This document shows positions 52,604-63,286 of a stretch of 64,000 bases of DNA, piece after piece (position 1 is the first letter of the stretch; every line of letters starts with the position of its first letter). The stretch is taken from NCBI RefSeq assembly GCF_016806835.2, contig NZ_CP086111.1, positions 5,077,471 to 5,141,470 of the forward strand. Reading direction: 5' to 3'. The notes below the pieces were generated by a model. The model had not been told where the DNA came from, made no database searches, and saw only the letters and a list, made by a program, of their open reading frames with translations. The DNA comes from Skermanella rosea (GTDB taxonomy: Bacteria; Pseudomonadota; Alphaproteobacteria; Azospirillales; Azospirillaceae). The position numbers were made by a program, and so were the translations under genes.

Positions 52604-54280
52604 ATGCGTGTCCCCGTCCTACTGGCCGTGCTGGCCGTCGCCGTCCTGGGCAACTTCGCCCTGTGGGCGCTCCCCAATCGTCCCCAACCGCTCGAGCCGC
52701 CTCCCGGCGGCAAGCTGCAAAGCGTGTCCTTCGCGCCGTTCCGCGACGGGCAGAGCCCGCTGACCATGGTCTACCCGACGCCGGCCCAGATCGAGGAGGA
52801 TCTCCGCCTGCTGAAGGACGAGGTCACGGCGGTCCGGACCTACACCAGCCGCGAAGGGCTGGAGAACGTCCCGCCGCTCGCCCGCAAGTACGGGCTCAAG
52901 GTGATGCAGGGCTCCTGGATCGGGCCCAAGACCGACCTGAACGAGGAGGAGATCGCCGCCCAGATCCGCCTCGCCAACGAGTATCCCGACGTGATCGACC
53001 GCGTGATCGTCGGCAACGAGGTGCTTCTGCGCGGCGACCGCACCGTCGAGCAGCTCGTCGACTATATCCGCCGGGTCAAGGCCCAGGTGGAGCAGCCCGT
53101 GACCTATGCCGACGTCTGGGAATGGTGGCTGAAATACCCGCAGATGGCGGACGAGGTGGACTTCATCACCATCCACCTGCTGCCCTACTGGGAGGACGTC
53201 CCGGCCGGCGTCGAGGGCGCCGAGGAACGCATCCTCGAAGCCTACCGCGAGATCCACGAGCGTTTCCCCGGCAAGCCGATCCTGGTCGGCGAGGTCGGCT
53301 GGCCGACCGCCGGGCGGACCCGCGGCCCGGCCGAGACCGGGCTGGTCAACAAGGCCCGGTTCGTCAACCTGTTCGTCCGCATGGCCGAGCGGGAGGGCTT
53401 CCAGTACAACATCGTCGAAGCCTTCGACCAGGGCTGGAAATCGGCCAACGAGGGCACCGTCGGCGCCAACTGGGGCCTGTTCTCCACCGACCGCGACCGC
53501 AAGTTCTCGCTCGCCGGGCCGGTCGTCGAGAATCCGGACTGGATGCGCCACTTCGCGCTGTCGAGCGGCCTCGCGGTGGTGGCCGTACTGGCCGCCGCGG
53601 CGGCGGTGCCGGGGCTCGCCGGCTCCCTGCGGCCCGGCCGCGCGCTGGTCCTGGCGATCCTGGCCCAGGGCATGGCGAGCGCCCTGGTCCTGGCCGGGCA
53701 CGTCGCCTGGACCCAGACCTATTACCCGTTCGAAACCGTCCGCGCCGCCCTGCTGTTCGCGCTGGAGGTCGTCCTGGCCGCGGCGATACTCGAATCGGCG
53801 GCCCGCCTCCTGGCGGACCCACGGGACGGGAAGGCCGGGATGCTGGCCGGCGCCGGCGCCGCGGCGGCCTGGATCATGGCGGCGGTGGCGGTCGTCGCGA
53901 CCGCGCTGCTGATCTTCGACGGGCGCTACCGGGACTTCCCCGTTCCCGACTACCTGGTCCCGGGCTTGGCCCTGCCGGCGCTGGGGCTGGTCCGCCTCGC
54001 CCTCCAGGGCGGCGGGCTGCACTCGCTGACGGTACGAGGCGCCCTGGGCGGCGCTTCGGCGGCCTTGTCGTCGGTCCCGGCCGGACGGGCGGCGCTCGCC
54101 CTGGCCGTGCTCCTGCCGCTCGGCGCCGCGGGCATCGTGATTCGGGAAGGCACCGTCAACACGGAGGCGATGGCCTGGGCGGGGCTCCTGGTGCTCACCG
54201 CCATACCCTACGCGGCTGCAATCGCGGCGGCCCGCAGCAAGGTTTCGTCAACCAAAAGCATTTTATCAGCATCTCGTTAA
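52604..54280 (+). CDS. Membrane-bound GH17 beta-1,3-glucanase/transglycosylase (NdvC-like)
   Basis: A 558-residue inner-membrane protein: N-terminal helix, periplasmic GH17 domain (about 35-310) and some seven C-terminal helices (320-545). The two catalytic glutamates are visible: acid/base E139 in IVGNEVLLR and nucleophile E230 in LVGEVGWPTAG. GH17 domains of this type take part in making or remodelling cyclic beta-1,3/1,6-glucans in rhizobia. No glucan synthase lies beside it. Confidence 0.88.
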   Translation: MRVPVLLAVLAVAVLGNFALWALPNRPQPLEPPPGGKLQSVSFAPFRDGQSPLTMVYPTPAQIEEDLRLLKDEVTAVRTYTSREGLENVPPLARKYGLKVMQGSWIGPKTDLNEEEIAAQIRLANEYPDVIDRVIVGNEVLLRGDRTVEQLVDYIRRVKAQVEQPVTYADVWEWWLKYPQMADEVDFITIHLLPYWEDVPAGVEGAEERILEAYREIHERFPGKPILVGEVGWPTAGRTRGPAETGLVNKARFVNLFVRMAEREGFQYNIVEAFDQGWKSANEGTVGANWGLFSTDRDRKFSLAGPVVENPDWMRHFALSSGLAVVAVLAAAAAVPGLAGSLRPGRALVLAILAQGMASALVLAGHVAWTQTYYPFETVRAALLFALEVVLAAAILESAARLLADPRDGKAGMLAGAGAAAAWIMAAVAVVATALLIFDGRYRDFPVPDYLVPGLALPALGLVRLALQGGGLHSLTVRGALGGASAALSSVPAGRAALALAVLLPLGAAGIVIREGTVNTEAMAWAGLLVLTAIPYAAAIAAARSKVSSTKSILSASR

Positions 54281-54343
54281 CCATATGAAAACCCGGCCCG
54301 CCCACCCTGTGCTCCGAACTTTGGGAGTAAGGAGGGGGCCGGG

Positions 54344-55312
54344 ATGCCTCATCGGGTTAATACGAAATCGCCGGCGCGGCTGCTGGCCGGCGTCGTCGCC
54401 ATCGCCCTGGGTTGTTCGGCATCGTCCCGGGCCGACCCCGCCATCGATCCGGCCGACCTGAACAACGCGGTGATCGCGGCCGGACAGCAGACCCGCGCCG
54501 TGATCAACCGGCTCAACGATCTCCACGCATCCCATGCCGGCGGCGCGCCCAACGGCGGCAACCGCGCCGAACGGCTCAGGCTGGAACTGGACGAGAAGCA
54601 GGTGCCGCTACGTGCCTTCTCGCGCTTCATGCCGCCGGCCCTCAAGGATTCCCGCACCGGCCCGGTCGGCACCTTCTTCAGCGGCAGCGCGCGCCTCGCG
54701 AAGAAGGCCGGCCGGCACGAGCGCGGCGGCACCATGCTGGAGACGCCCGGCCTGACGGCGGGGGCCGACATGCAGGTCGGCGACCACAGCTCGATCGGCG
54801 TCGCCGGCGGCTATGTCGCGACGGCGGAGAAGCTGTCGGGCCGCAGCATCGCCGTCTACGGCGCCCACATGGTGAAGCCCGGCCTGACGCTCGACGCGGT
54901 CGCCGGGACCGGCGACCTGTCCTTCGCGACCGGAGGGGCCGACCTGATGTTCGGCGGCCTGGGCCTCCGCAACGAACTTCGGCTGGACGGCGGCCTGATC
55001 CTCGCCGCCACCACCCGCTTCAACTATGCCGCGGCCGAGGGCGGCGACTCCGACGCCGACAGCGAGCTCGCGACCGGGACCGTCGGGGTGCAGGCCAGCT
55101 ACCGCATCGATTACCTGTGGGGCACGCTGATGCCGCGGGCCGGCATCGAGCATATCCACGAACTGGCCGACGCGGCGGTGCAGCCGACCGAGACCAGCAT
55201 CCGCTTCGGCCTCACCGCCCACCACCGCGACGGCGGCATCCTGACGATCGACCACTCCACCACCCAGGCCCGGATCCATACCCTGCGGGCGGCGCTGAAG
55301 GTCAAGTTCTGA
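54344..55312 (+). CDS. Autotransporter-type outer-membrane beta-barrel protein without passenger
   Basis: A 322-residue exported protein. A signal peptide (LLAGVVAIALGCSASSRA) is followed by a helical segment (about 38-95) and a barrel domain (about 105-322) with alternating strands such as SIGVAGGYVATAEKLS and a C-terminal Phe (AALKVKF) for BAM assembly. No passenger repeat region exists, so it is a stand-alone barrel or a porin-like protein. GGAGG precedes ATG 54344. Confidence 0.8.
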   Translation: MPHRVNTKSPARLLAGVVAIALGCSASSRADPAIDPADLNNAVIAAGQQTRAVINRLNDLHASHAGGAPNGGNRAERLRLELDEKQVPLRAFSRFMPPALKDSRTGPVGTFFSGSARLAKKAGRHERGGTMLETPGLTAGADMQVGDHSSIGVAGGYVATAEKLSGRSIAVYGAHMVKPGLTLDAVAGTGDLSFATGGADLMFGGLGLRNELRLDGGLILAATTRFNYAAAEGGDSDADSELATGTVGVQASYRIDYLWGTLMPRAGIEHIHELADAAVQPTETSIRFGLTAHHRDGGILTIDHSTTQARIHTLRAALKVKF

Positions 55313-55336
55313 CGGAACTGCCGCAGCCTCCGCCCG

Positions 55337-56515
55337 TCAGGGCGAGGGAGACAGGCGTCCCGGGGGCCGCCCCAGCTTTTCGCGCAGCAGTTCGGCGGCC
55401 CCGGCCATGCCGACCAGGGCGACGATCCGCGGCATCAGGGTGCGCAACTCGGAGAACCGCCGCTTCCGGAAGGCCGCCATCGCCTCGTAGATCAGCCCTT
55501 TGGCCAGCGAAACCCGGATCTGCCGGCCTATCCGCCCCCTGCACGCCCGCGCGAGCCGGCGGCAATGGTCGGTGTCGATCTCGCGCAGCGCGGTGAAATG
55601 GGTCAGCGCGCCGATCAGGATGCGGCGCTCGGCGGCGGTCAGCTCCTTCCCGTTCCTGACGATCCAGGCCAGGTCCTGCCCGGCCTTGTCCGGGACGACG
55701 TGCCGCGTCGCGATCGCGAAGCGCTGGATCCGGGCGGTCTGCTCGCTGTAGGCCCTGGATGTCGGGACATAGCGGTCCAGGGGCAGCCCGTCCAGCAGCT
55801 CCGAGATGAAGATCCTGTTGTAGCGGCTCCACGCGACGGAAGGGTCCGCGCCGCTGAGCGACTGGGCCAGGGTGCCGCGGGTCCCCGGGTGCCGGCGCTG
55901 GATGAAGGTGGGCTCCTCGATCCGCGCCGGCGGGTAGTGGCGCGCGAGCTTCAGCATGATGTCGTAGTCTTGGCACCGGACCAGCCGTTCGTCGAACAGT
56001 CCGACCCGCACCAGGCACTCGGTCCTGGCGACGACGGCCGGCTGGCCGTAGACGAAGCAGTGCTCCATCATCCGGATCAGGAACTCGTCCGCCTTCGCCG
56101 GCCAAAGCCTCGCCTCGTACTCGACGGCGATCCGGCCGTCGGGTCCGGAACGTCCCACCTGGACCGCGCTGTAGGTGAACCCGGCCTCGGGGTTCCGCTC
56201 CAGGGCGGTCAAGTGGCGGTCCAGCGCGTCGGGCAGCGCCACGTCGTCGTCGTCGAAGACCCAGATGCAGTCGCCCCTAGCCAGCGGCACCGCCCTGTTG
56301 ATGGCCGTCGACTTGCCGCCGTTCGGCTTGGAGACGACTTCGATCCGGCCCGAATAGGCCTCCAGCACCGCCAGGGTATCGTCGGTCGAGCCGTCGTCGA
56401 CCACGATGACTTGGTCCGGCGCCCTGGTCTGGCCCAGTATGCTGTCGATCGCATCCGCGATGTAGCCCGCCCGGTTGAAGGTGGGAATGATCACGGTGCA
56501 GGTCAGGCGCTTCAT
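55337..56515 (-). CDS. Family 2 glycosyltransferase
   Basis: A GT-A fold transferase of 392 residues starting MKRLTCTVIIPTFNRAGYIADAIDSIL, with VVDDGSTDDT and the metal-binding WVFDDDDVALPD. A long C-terminal part (about 230-390) is rich in Arg and not recognised. ATG 56515 is chosen because the fold begins at once; ATG 56587 would add 24 disordered residues. Likely makes a surface glycan, given the GH17 and methyltransferase neighbours; the sugar is unknown. Confidence 0.87.
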   Translation of the reverse strand: MKRLTCTVIIPTFNRAGYIADAIDSILGQTRAPDQVIVVDDGSTDDTLAVLEAYSGRIEVVSKPNGGKSTAINRAVPLARGDCIWVFDDDDVALPDALDRHLTALERNPEAGFTYSAVQVGRSGPDGRIAVEYEARLWPAKADEFLIRMMEHCFVYGQPAVVARTECLVRVGLFDERLVRCQDYDIMLKLARHYPPARIEEPTFIQRRHPGTRGTLAQSLSGADPSVAWSRYNRIFISELLDGLPLDRYVPTSRAYSEQTARIQRFAIATRHVVPDKAGQDLAWIVRNGKELTAAERRILIGALTHFTALREIDTDHCRRLARACRGRIGRQIRVSLAKGLIYEAMAAFRKRRFSELRTLMPRIVALVGMAGAAELLREKLGRPPGRLSPSP

Positions 56516-56653
56516 CTCCCGGTTCCCGTTCGGCCGATCCGTTCGGGTGGGGCTCCGGTCGGCCGCCGCCGGGATATCCTCACCCATGGGAGTCACTGTA
56601 CATGGTCATCGGTGGTCCGGCACGGTGGGATCGACCGATTCGTCCCGGGTCCC

Positions 56654-57079
56654 TCAAGCCAGCCTGGCGTCCAGGGTGATCTCCGTCGCCGCCAGCGCCT
56701 TGGAGACGGGGCAGCCGGCCTTGGCTTCCTCGGCCTGCTTCCGGAATCCCGCCTCGTCGATGCCGGGGACCTCGGCCTCGCAGACCAGGTCGATCCGGCT
56801 GATCCTGAACCCGCCGTCCGCCTTCTCCAGGTGGACCTTGGCGGTGGTCGAGACCCGCTCCGCCGGATGGCCGGCGCCCGCGAGCCCATGGGCCAGCGCC
56901 ATGGAGAAGCAGCCGGCGTGGGCCGCCGCGATCAGCTCCTCGGGGTTGGTGCCGCTGCCCGATTCGAAACGCGACGGGAAGGAATAGGCGCTGTCCACGA
57001 CGCCGCTGCCGGTCCTGATCCGGCCGGTCCCGTCCTTGAGCGCGCCGCGCCATTCGGCTTCCGCCGTCCGCACTGCCAT
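56654..57079 (-). CDS. OsmC family peroxiredoxin-like protein
   Basis: A 141-residue OsmC/Ohr protein that reduces organic hydroperoxides with two cysteines, C57 in AAHAGCFSMAL and C123 in KAGCPVSKAL. The pattern GGGTNPEEL-like (SGSGTNPEELIAAA) is that of OsmC rather than Ohr. ATG 57079 follows GGAGGA. It stands alone between the glycosyltransferase and a divergent sensor kinase. Confidence 0.93.
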   Translation of the reverse strand: MAVRTAEAEWRGALKDGTGRIRTGSGVVDSAYSFPSRFESGSGTNPEELIAAAHAGCFSMALAHGLAGAGHPAERVSTTAKVHLEKADGGFRISRIDLVCEAEVPGIDEAGFRKQAEEAKAGCPVSKALAATEITLDARLA

Positions 57080-57247
57080 GATCGTCCTCCGTCGATAGGG
57101 GTCCGTGCCTGCAGAACACGCCGGCGGGCGTTAAGGTCCCGCCTCTTCCGGGCCGGCCCGTTTCACGATGTCACGCCCTTACATCCTGCTTGGCGGCGCG
57201 GGCGCGCCTGGATCATCGTCGGGCGGTGATCGTCCGTCCGGAGCATC

Positions 57248-60412
<3,165 letters not shown>

Positions 60413-60427
60413 CCGACCGGGACGGCA

Positions 60428-61192
60428 TCAATAGATGTTGAACGGGAAATAGCGCGAGTTGATTCTCAGGAAGGTCCCGTTGCGCAGCAGCCTGTCGATC
60501 GCCGCGTCCACCCGCTCCACCAGGTCCGTATCGCCGAGGCGCATGGCGACGCCGATCCCCTCGTCCACGTAGAAAGGATTCCCGATCCAGGCGAAACCGG
60601 CGCCCTGCGGCGTGTTGAGGAAGTGCCAGAGCCCCAGCCCGTCGGCGAGCACGAGGTCCAGCCGTCCCGCGACGAGCGCTTCCAGCATCTCCCCCTGGGT
60701 CTCGAACAGGGTCGGCTTGACCGCGGGGCCGTAGGTTCGGAGGAGATGATCGACATGGGCCGTGCCGGTGACCACGCCGATCCGCCGGCCGGCAAGGCTG
60801 TCCGCCGTGACCGGCGCCGTTTCGGCGCGGTCCGCCAGGAACCGGATCGGGGTGGAGTAGTATTTGGCCGAGAAAGCCACGAGCCGCCGCCGATCCTCCG
60901 TGATCGCGAGGCTGGCCATGACGGCGTCGACGCGGCCGTCGCGAAGCGCCTGGACAAGCTGTTCGAACGGGATATCGACCCACTGGCAGACGGCGCCGAG
61001 GCTGTCGCAGATCTGGTTTCCCAGGTCGACCTCGAACCCGGTCAACCGGCCTTCGGCGGTGAAATAGGCGAAGGGCGGGTATCGCGCGTCGGTCCCGATG
61101 CGGAGCGTTTCGCCCCGCACCGGTGCCGACAGTCCCGCCACCCCCGGAAAGGCCAGCCCCAGGAGGACCAGCACCAGCAACGCCTTGATCAC
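60428..61192 (-). CDS. Periplasmic amino-acid-type solute-binding protein (SBP_bac_3), orphan
   Basis: A 254-residue protein with signal peptide (ALLVLVLLGLAFPGVAGLSA) and the family 3 pattern LRIGTDARYPPFAYFTAEGRLTGFEVDLGNQIC and VDAVMASLAITEDRR. It resembles HisJ/ArgT-type binding proteins of ABC importers, but no permease or ATPase gene is next to it. It could serve a distant transporter or deliver a ligand to the convergent DISM kinase (speculative). Confidence 0.92.
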   Translation of the reverse strand: MIKALLVLVLLGLAFPGVAGLSAPVRGETLRIGTDARYPPFAYFTAEGRLTGFEVDLGNQICDSLGAVCQWVDIPFEQLVQALRDGRVDAVMASLAITEDRRRLVAFSAKYYSTPIRFLADRAETAPVTADSLAGRRIGVVTGTAHVDHLLRTYGPAVKPTLFETQGEMLEALVAGRLDLVLADGLGLWHFLNTPQGAGFAWIGNPFYVDEGIGVAMRLGDTDLVERVDAAIDRLLRNGTFLRINSRYFPFNIY

Positions 61193-61408
61193 GGCACCGC
61201 GCCCCCGTTCGGATCACTCCCGGAACACTAGGGGTCGAAAGGGGTAGCGTCAACGGCGGGTGCCATCGCCGCTGCAATCCAAAGCTGGGGGGCAGCGAAC
61301 AAGAGCAGCGACATCCGCTGCGTCGTCATGACCGAGATTGATCCACGGTTGTCCGACATGTTGATCGCGCGTTTCCAACAAAGATTGATTAGGGGTAGGA
61401 ACGCTCCC

Positions 61409-61505
61409 TTTTCGTCATACCCGGACTTGATCCGGGTATCTCCCTGCATGCCGGCGCTGGTGGAGTCTGCAGGCGATGACCGGGGCAAGCCCGGTCATGA
61501 CGAAA
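61409..61505. repeat. REP-like palindrome, family A, second copy
   Basis: The arms CCCTTTTCGTCATACCCGG (left) and CCGGTCATGACGAAAGGGG (right end) are inverted copies. Inner palindromes CCCGGACTTGATCCGGG and CCGGGGCAAGCCCGG match the element at 4372-4464. The middle (CTGCATGCCGG...CTGCAGG) is unrelated to the first copy. Confidence 0.85.
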
Positions 61506-61582
61506 GGGGTTTGTTTTGCCTGCACAATGCCTTTGCGCATGCGACGATCACCGCCCATTCCCTCGCGGCGCCACCATGCCTT

Positions 61583-61613
61583 GAGATCCGCGGGTCAAGC
61601 CCGCGGATGACGA
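61583..61613. repeat. REP-like half element, family A
   Basis: GATCCGCGGGTCAAGCCCGC followed by GGATGACGA is a single arm of the family A repeat, with the shared GGTCAAGCC core and the GATGACGA end. It lies 70 bases from the full element and 45 bases downstream of the 24-residue protein gene, where it could act as a 3' hairpin. Confidence 0.7.
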
Positions 61614-61657
61614 AGACCGGCGTGGATCACGACTGCATTGCAGGCGGCCGGTTTCCG

Positions 61658-61732
61658 TCAGCGCAGGCCGAGGAACGACAGGATCGCGATGATGACGACG
61701 ACCACGCCGATGATGACGAAGATGTTGGGCAT
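61658..61732 (-). CDS. Tiny membrane protein, 24 aa
   Basis: The frame encodes MPNIFVIIGVVVVIIAILSF then LGLR, one membrane helix with a positive end. ATG 61732 has GGAG 7 bases upstream, which supports translation. I think near-identical peptides occur in other alphaproteobacteria (from memory, not checked). Function unknown; such peptides often modulate membrane complexes or stress responses. It is divergent from rlpA. Confidence 0.65.
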   Translation of the reverse strand: MPNIFVIIGVVVVIIAILSFLGLR

Positions 61733-61790
61733 TCATAAACTCCGGAATCTGGACAAGACGAGCAGAAAACGTTCAAATCGTGGCAAAGTT

Positions 61791-61832
61791 CCGCAATTTC
61801 CATAACTGGAACAAATTGCGGAGTGGACTGTT
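61791..61832 (+). promoter_or_regulatory. Palindrome and possible EcfG-type promoter before rlpA
   Basis: CCGCAATTT (61791-61799) and AAATTGCGG (61813-61821) form a perfect inverted repeat. GGAAC (61808-61812) followed by 17 bases and GTT (61830-61832) resembles the alphaproteobacterial general-stress sigma EcfG consensus GGAAC-N16/17-CGTT, though the base before GTT is T. Either could control rlpA; both are inferences. Confidence 0.4.
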
Positions 61833-61866
61833 TATGACTCAGCGTGAACTACGGCCGGAACGACTG

Positions 61867-62292
61867 ATGACCTTGAAGAAAACCCTGACTGCCACCGCAT
61901 TGGCGATTGCGATCTGCCTGCCATTCTCTTTCGATACCGCCCACTCGACTGGAAAGCCCGGCGCCGATTTCAGGCAGGTCGGGACCGCGTCCTGGTACGG
62001 CCCCGGCCTGCACGGCAAGAAGACCGCGAGCGGCGCGCGGTTCGACCAGAACAAGCTGACGGCGGCGCACCGCTCGCTGCCCCTGAACACCGTGGTCAAG
62101 GTGACCAACCTGGAGAACGGCAAGGCCGTCAAGGTCAAGGTCAACGACCGCGGTCCCTATGCCAAGAAGCGGGTCATCGACCTGTCGCGGGCCGCCGCCC
62201 GCAAGCTCGACATGACCGACGACGGCACCGCCCGCGTCCGGATCGAAGTCGCCGAATATCCCGGATCCGACCAGACCGCCTCGTCCAACTGA
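61867..62292 (+). CDS. rlpA: RlpA-like septal ring/cell-wall protein with double-psi beta-barrel
   Basis: A 141-residue exported protein: signal peptide (TATALAIAICLPFSFDTAHS) and a double-psi beta-barrel with VGTASWYGPGLHGKKTASG, LPLNTVVKVTN and VNDRGPYAKKRVIDLS. RlpA proteins cut or bind peptidoglycan strands lacking stem peptides. There is no SPOR domain, so it is the short form. ATG 61867 places the signal peptide best; ATG 61834 is possible. Confidence 0.9.
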   Translation: MTLKKTLTATALAIAICLPFSFDTAHSTGKPGADFRQVGTASWYGPGLHGKKTASGARFDQNKLTAAHRSLPLNTVVKVTNLENGKAVKVKVNDRGPYAKKRVIDLSRAAARKLDMTDDGTARVRIEVAEYPGSDQTASSN

Positions 62293-62306
62293 GGCCTCGG
62301 GAACAG

Positions 62307-62356
62307 GATCCCCGGACGGCGCCGGCCCCGGAGGCCGACGCCGGATCACGGGGATC
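62307..62356. terminator. Inverted repeat between convergent rlpA and hpf
   Basis: GATCCCCG (62307-62314) pairs with CGGGGATC (62349-62356), with further GC-rich pairing (GGCGCCGGCC region) inside. It lies between the two stops and touches the hpf stop codon. A terminator role for both genes is likely by position. Confidence 0.45.
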
Positions 62357-62948
62357 AGGCCTGCCCTTCGTCCTGGTGCTGGTGCTCGCTGCTGACGCGC
62401 CAGACCTTGCTGGCCTGCGGCCCGGTCTCCCCGACGACCTCCACGTAATGGACCGGATCGCCCTCGGAGAAGCTCTCCAGTTCCTCGTTCATCACCGAGT
62501 TGCGGTGGAACCAGAGCTGGGTTCCCTCGGCGGTGCGCAGGAAGCCGAAATCATTGTTGGGATTGATCCGCATGATGTGGCCGTGCATGGGCGCATCGTG
62601 CGGCTTGGTGACCTCGCTCGACAGCTTGCCCTTGTAGCCCTTCAGCATGCGCTCGGCAGTGTCGAAGGCGTCCTTCAGCACGGTATAGACATCCGGGTCC
62701 GCGAATCGCTCGGTCGCCCGGTTGGGCTCCTTGCTGACCACGAGGTCGTCGCCCGGCACCGACATCTCGATCCGGACACGGTAGATGTTGCCTTTCTGAT
62801 GCTGCCGGTGCGGCGCTTCGACCACCACTCGGCAGGCCACCAGACGCGGAAACAGTTTCTCCAGTTTGGCAACACGTTCGCGCACGCGGGTTTCCACAGT
62901 TGCGGAGGGCTCGAGATTGTGGAAGGCGATTTCCAGCGGAACGTCCAT
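62355..62948 (-). CDS. HPF/RaiA-like ribosome hibernation factor fused to a cold-shock domain
   Basis: A 197-residue protein. The N-terminal part (1-115; PLEIAFHNLEPSATVETRVRERVAKLEKLFPRL) is HPF/RaiA-like and would bind the 30S decoding centre. The C-terminal part (about 122-190; GHIMRINPNNDFGFLRTAEG, LWFHRNSV) is a cold-shock RNA-binding domain in place of the usual long-HPF dimerisation domain. ATG 62948 starts the HPF fold. It is not next to rpoN, unlike many hpf genes. Confidence 0.9.
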   Translation of the reverse strand: MDVPLEIAFHNLEPSATVETRVRERVAKLEKLFPRLVACRVVVEAPHRQHQKGNIYRVRIEMSVPGDDLVVSKEPNRATERFADPDVYTVLKDAFDTAERMLKGYKGKLSSEVTKPHDAPMHGHIMRINPNNDFGFLRTAEGTQLWFHRNSVMNEELESFSEGDPVHYVEVVGETGPQASKVWRVSSEHQHQDEGQA

Positions 62949-63286
62949 GGTATTCGATCCTCGATGCTTCGTGTTCAATGCCCCTCCCAACAGATGAAGG
63001 CCGGCATCGGCACGCAGGTCGTGGAGTCCCGACCCGTGATCGGGCGGCCCCGCCGCGGCCGGGGATTCACGCCCCATCTTTCTGCGAAAATGAAACGATA
63101 TTCCTGCGAGTTTAAAATATATCTTTCCTGCCTCCGGGTTCATCCAAAATATCGCTTGCTCATATCCCAGTATTTACTTCACATCTATAACCTGGAGTTA
63201 AGACTGCGGTAATAGACTTTTGCCGATAATCTGTCCGGAACGAGGATTATGGCCGTCGCATGGAGCGACGTCGGGGAGACAGCAGA
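62949..63286. other. 338-base divergent intergenic region
   Basis: No coding sequence is supported. The region between 63090 and 63240 is AT-rich and should hold promoters for hpf (leftward) and for the GAF-like gene (rightward). No operator, riboswitch or repeat is recognisable. Confidence 0.45.

Larger units (their letters stand above)
61193..61657. other. 465-base intergenic stretch with palindromic repeats
   Basis: No coding sequence is supported in this stretch. It holds the upstream region of the binding-protein gene and two family A palindromic elements (61409-61505 and 61583-61613) described separately. Confidence 0.6.
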
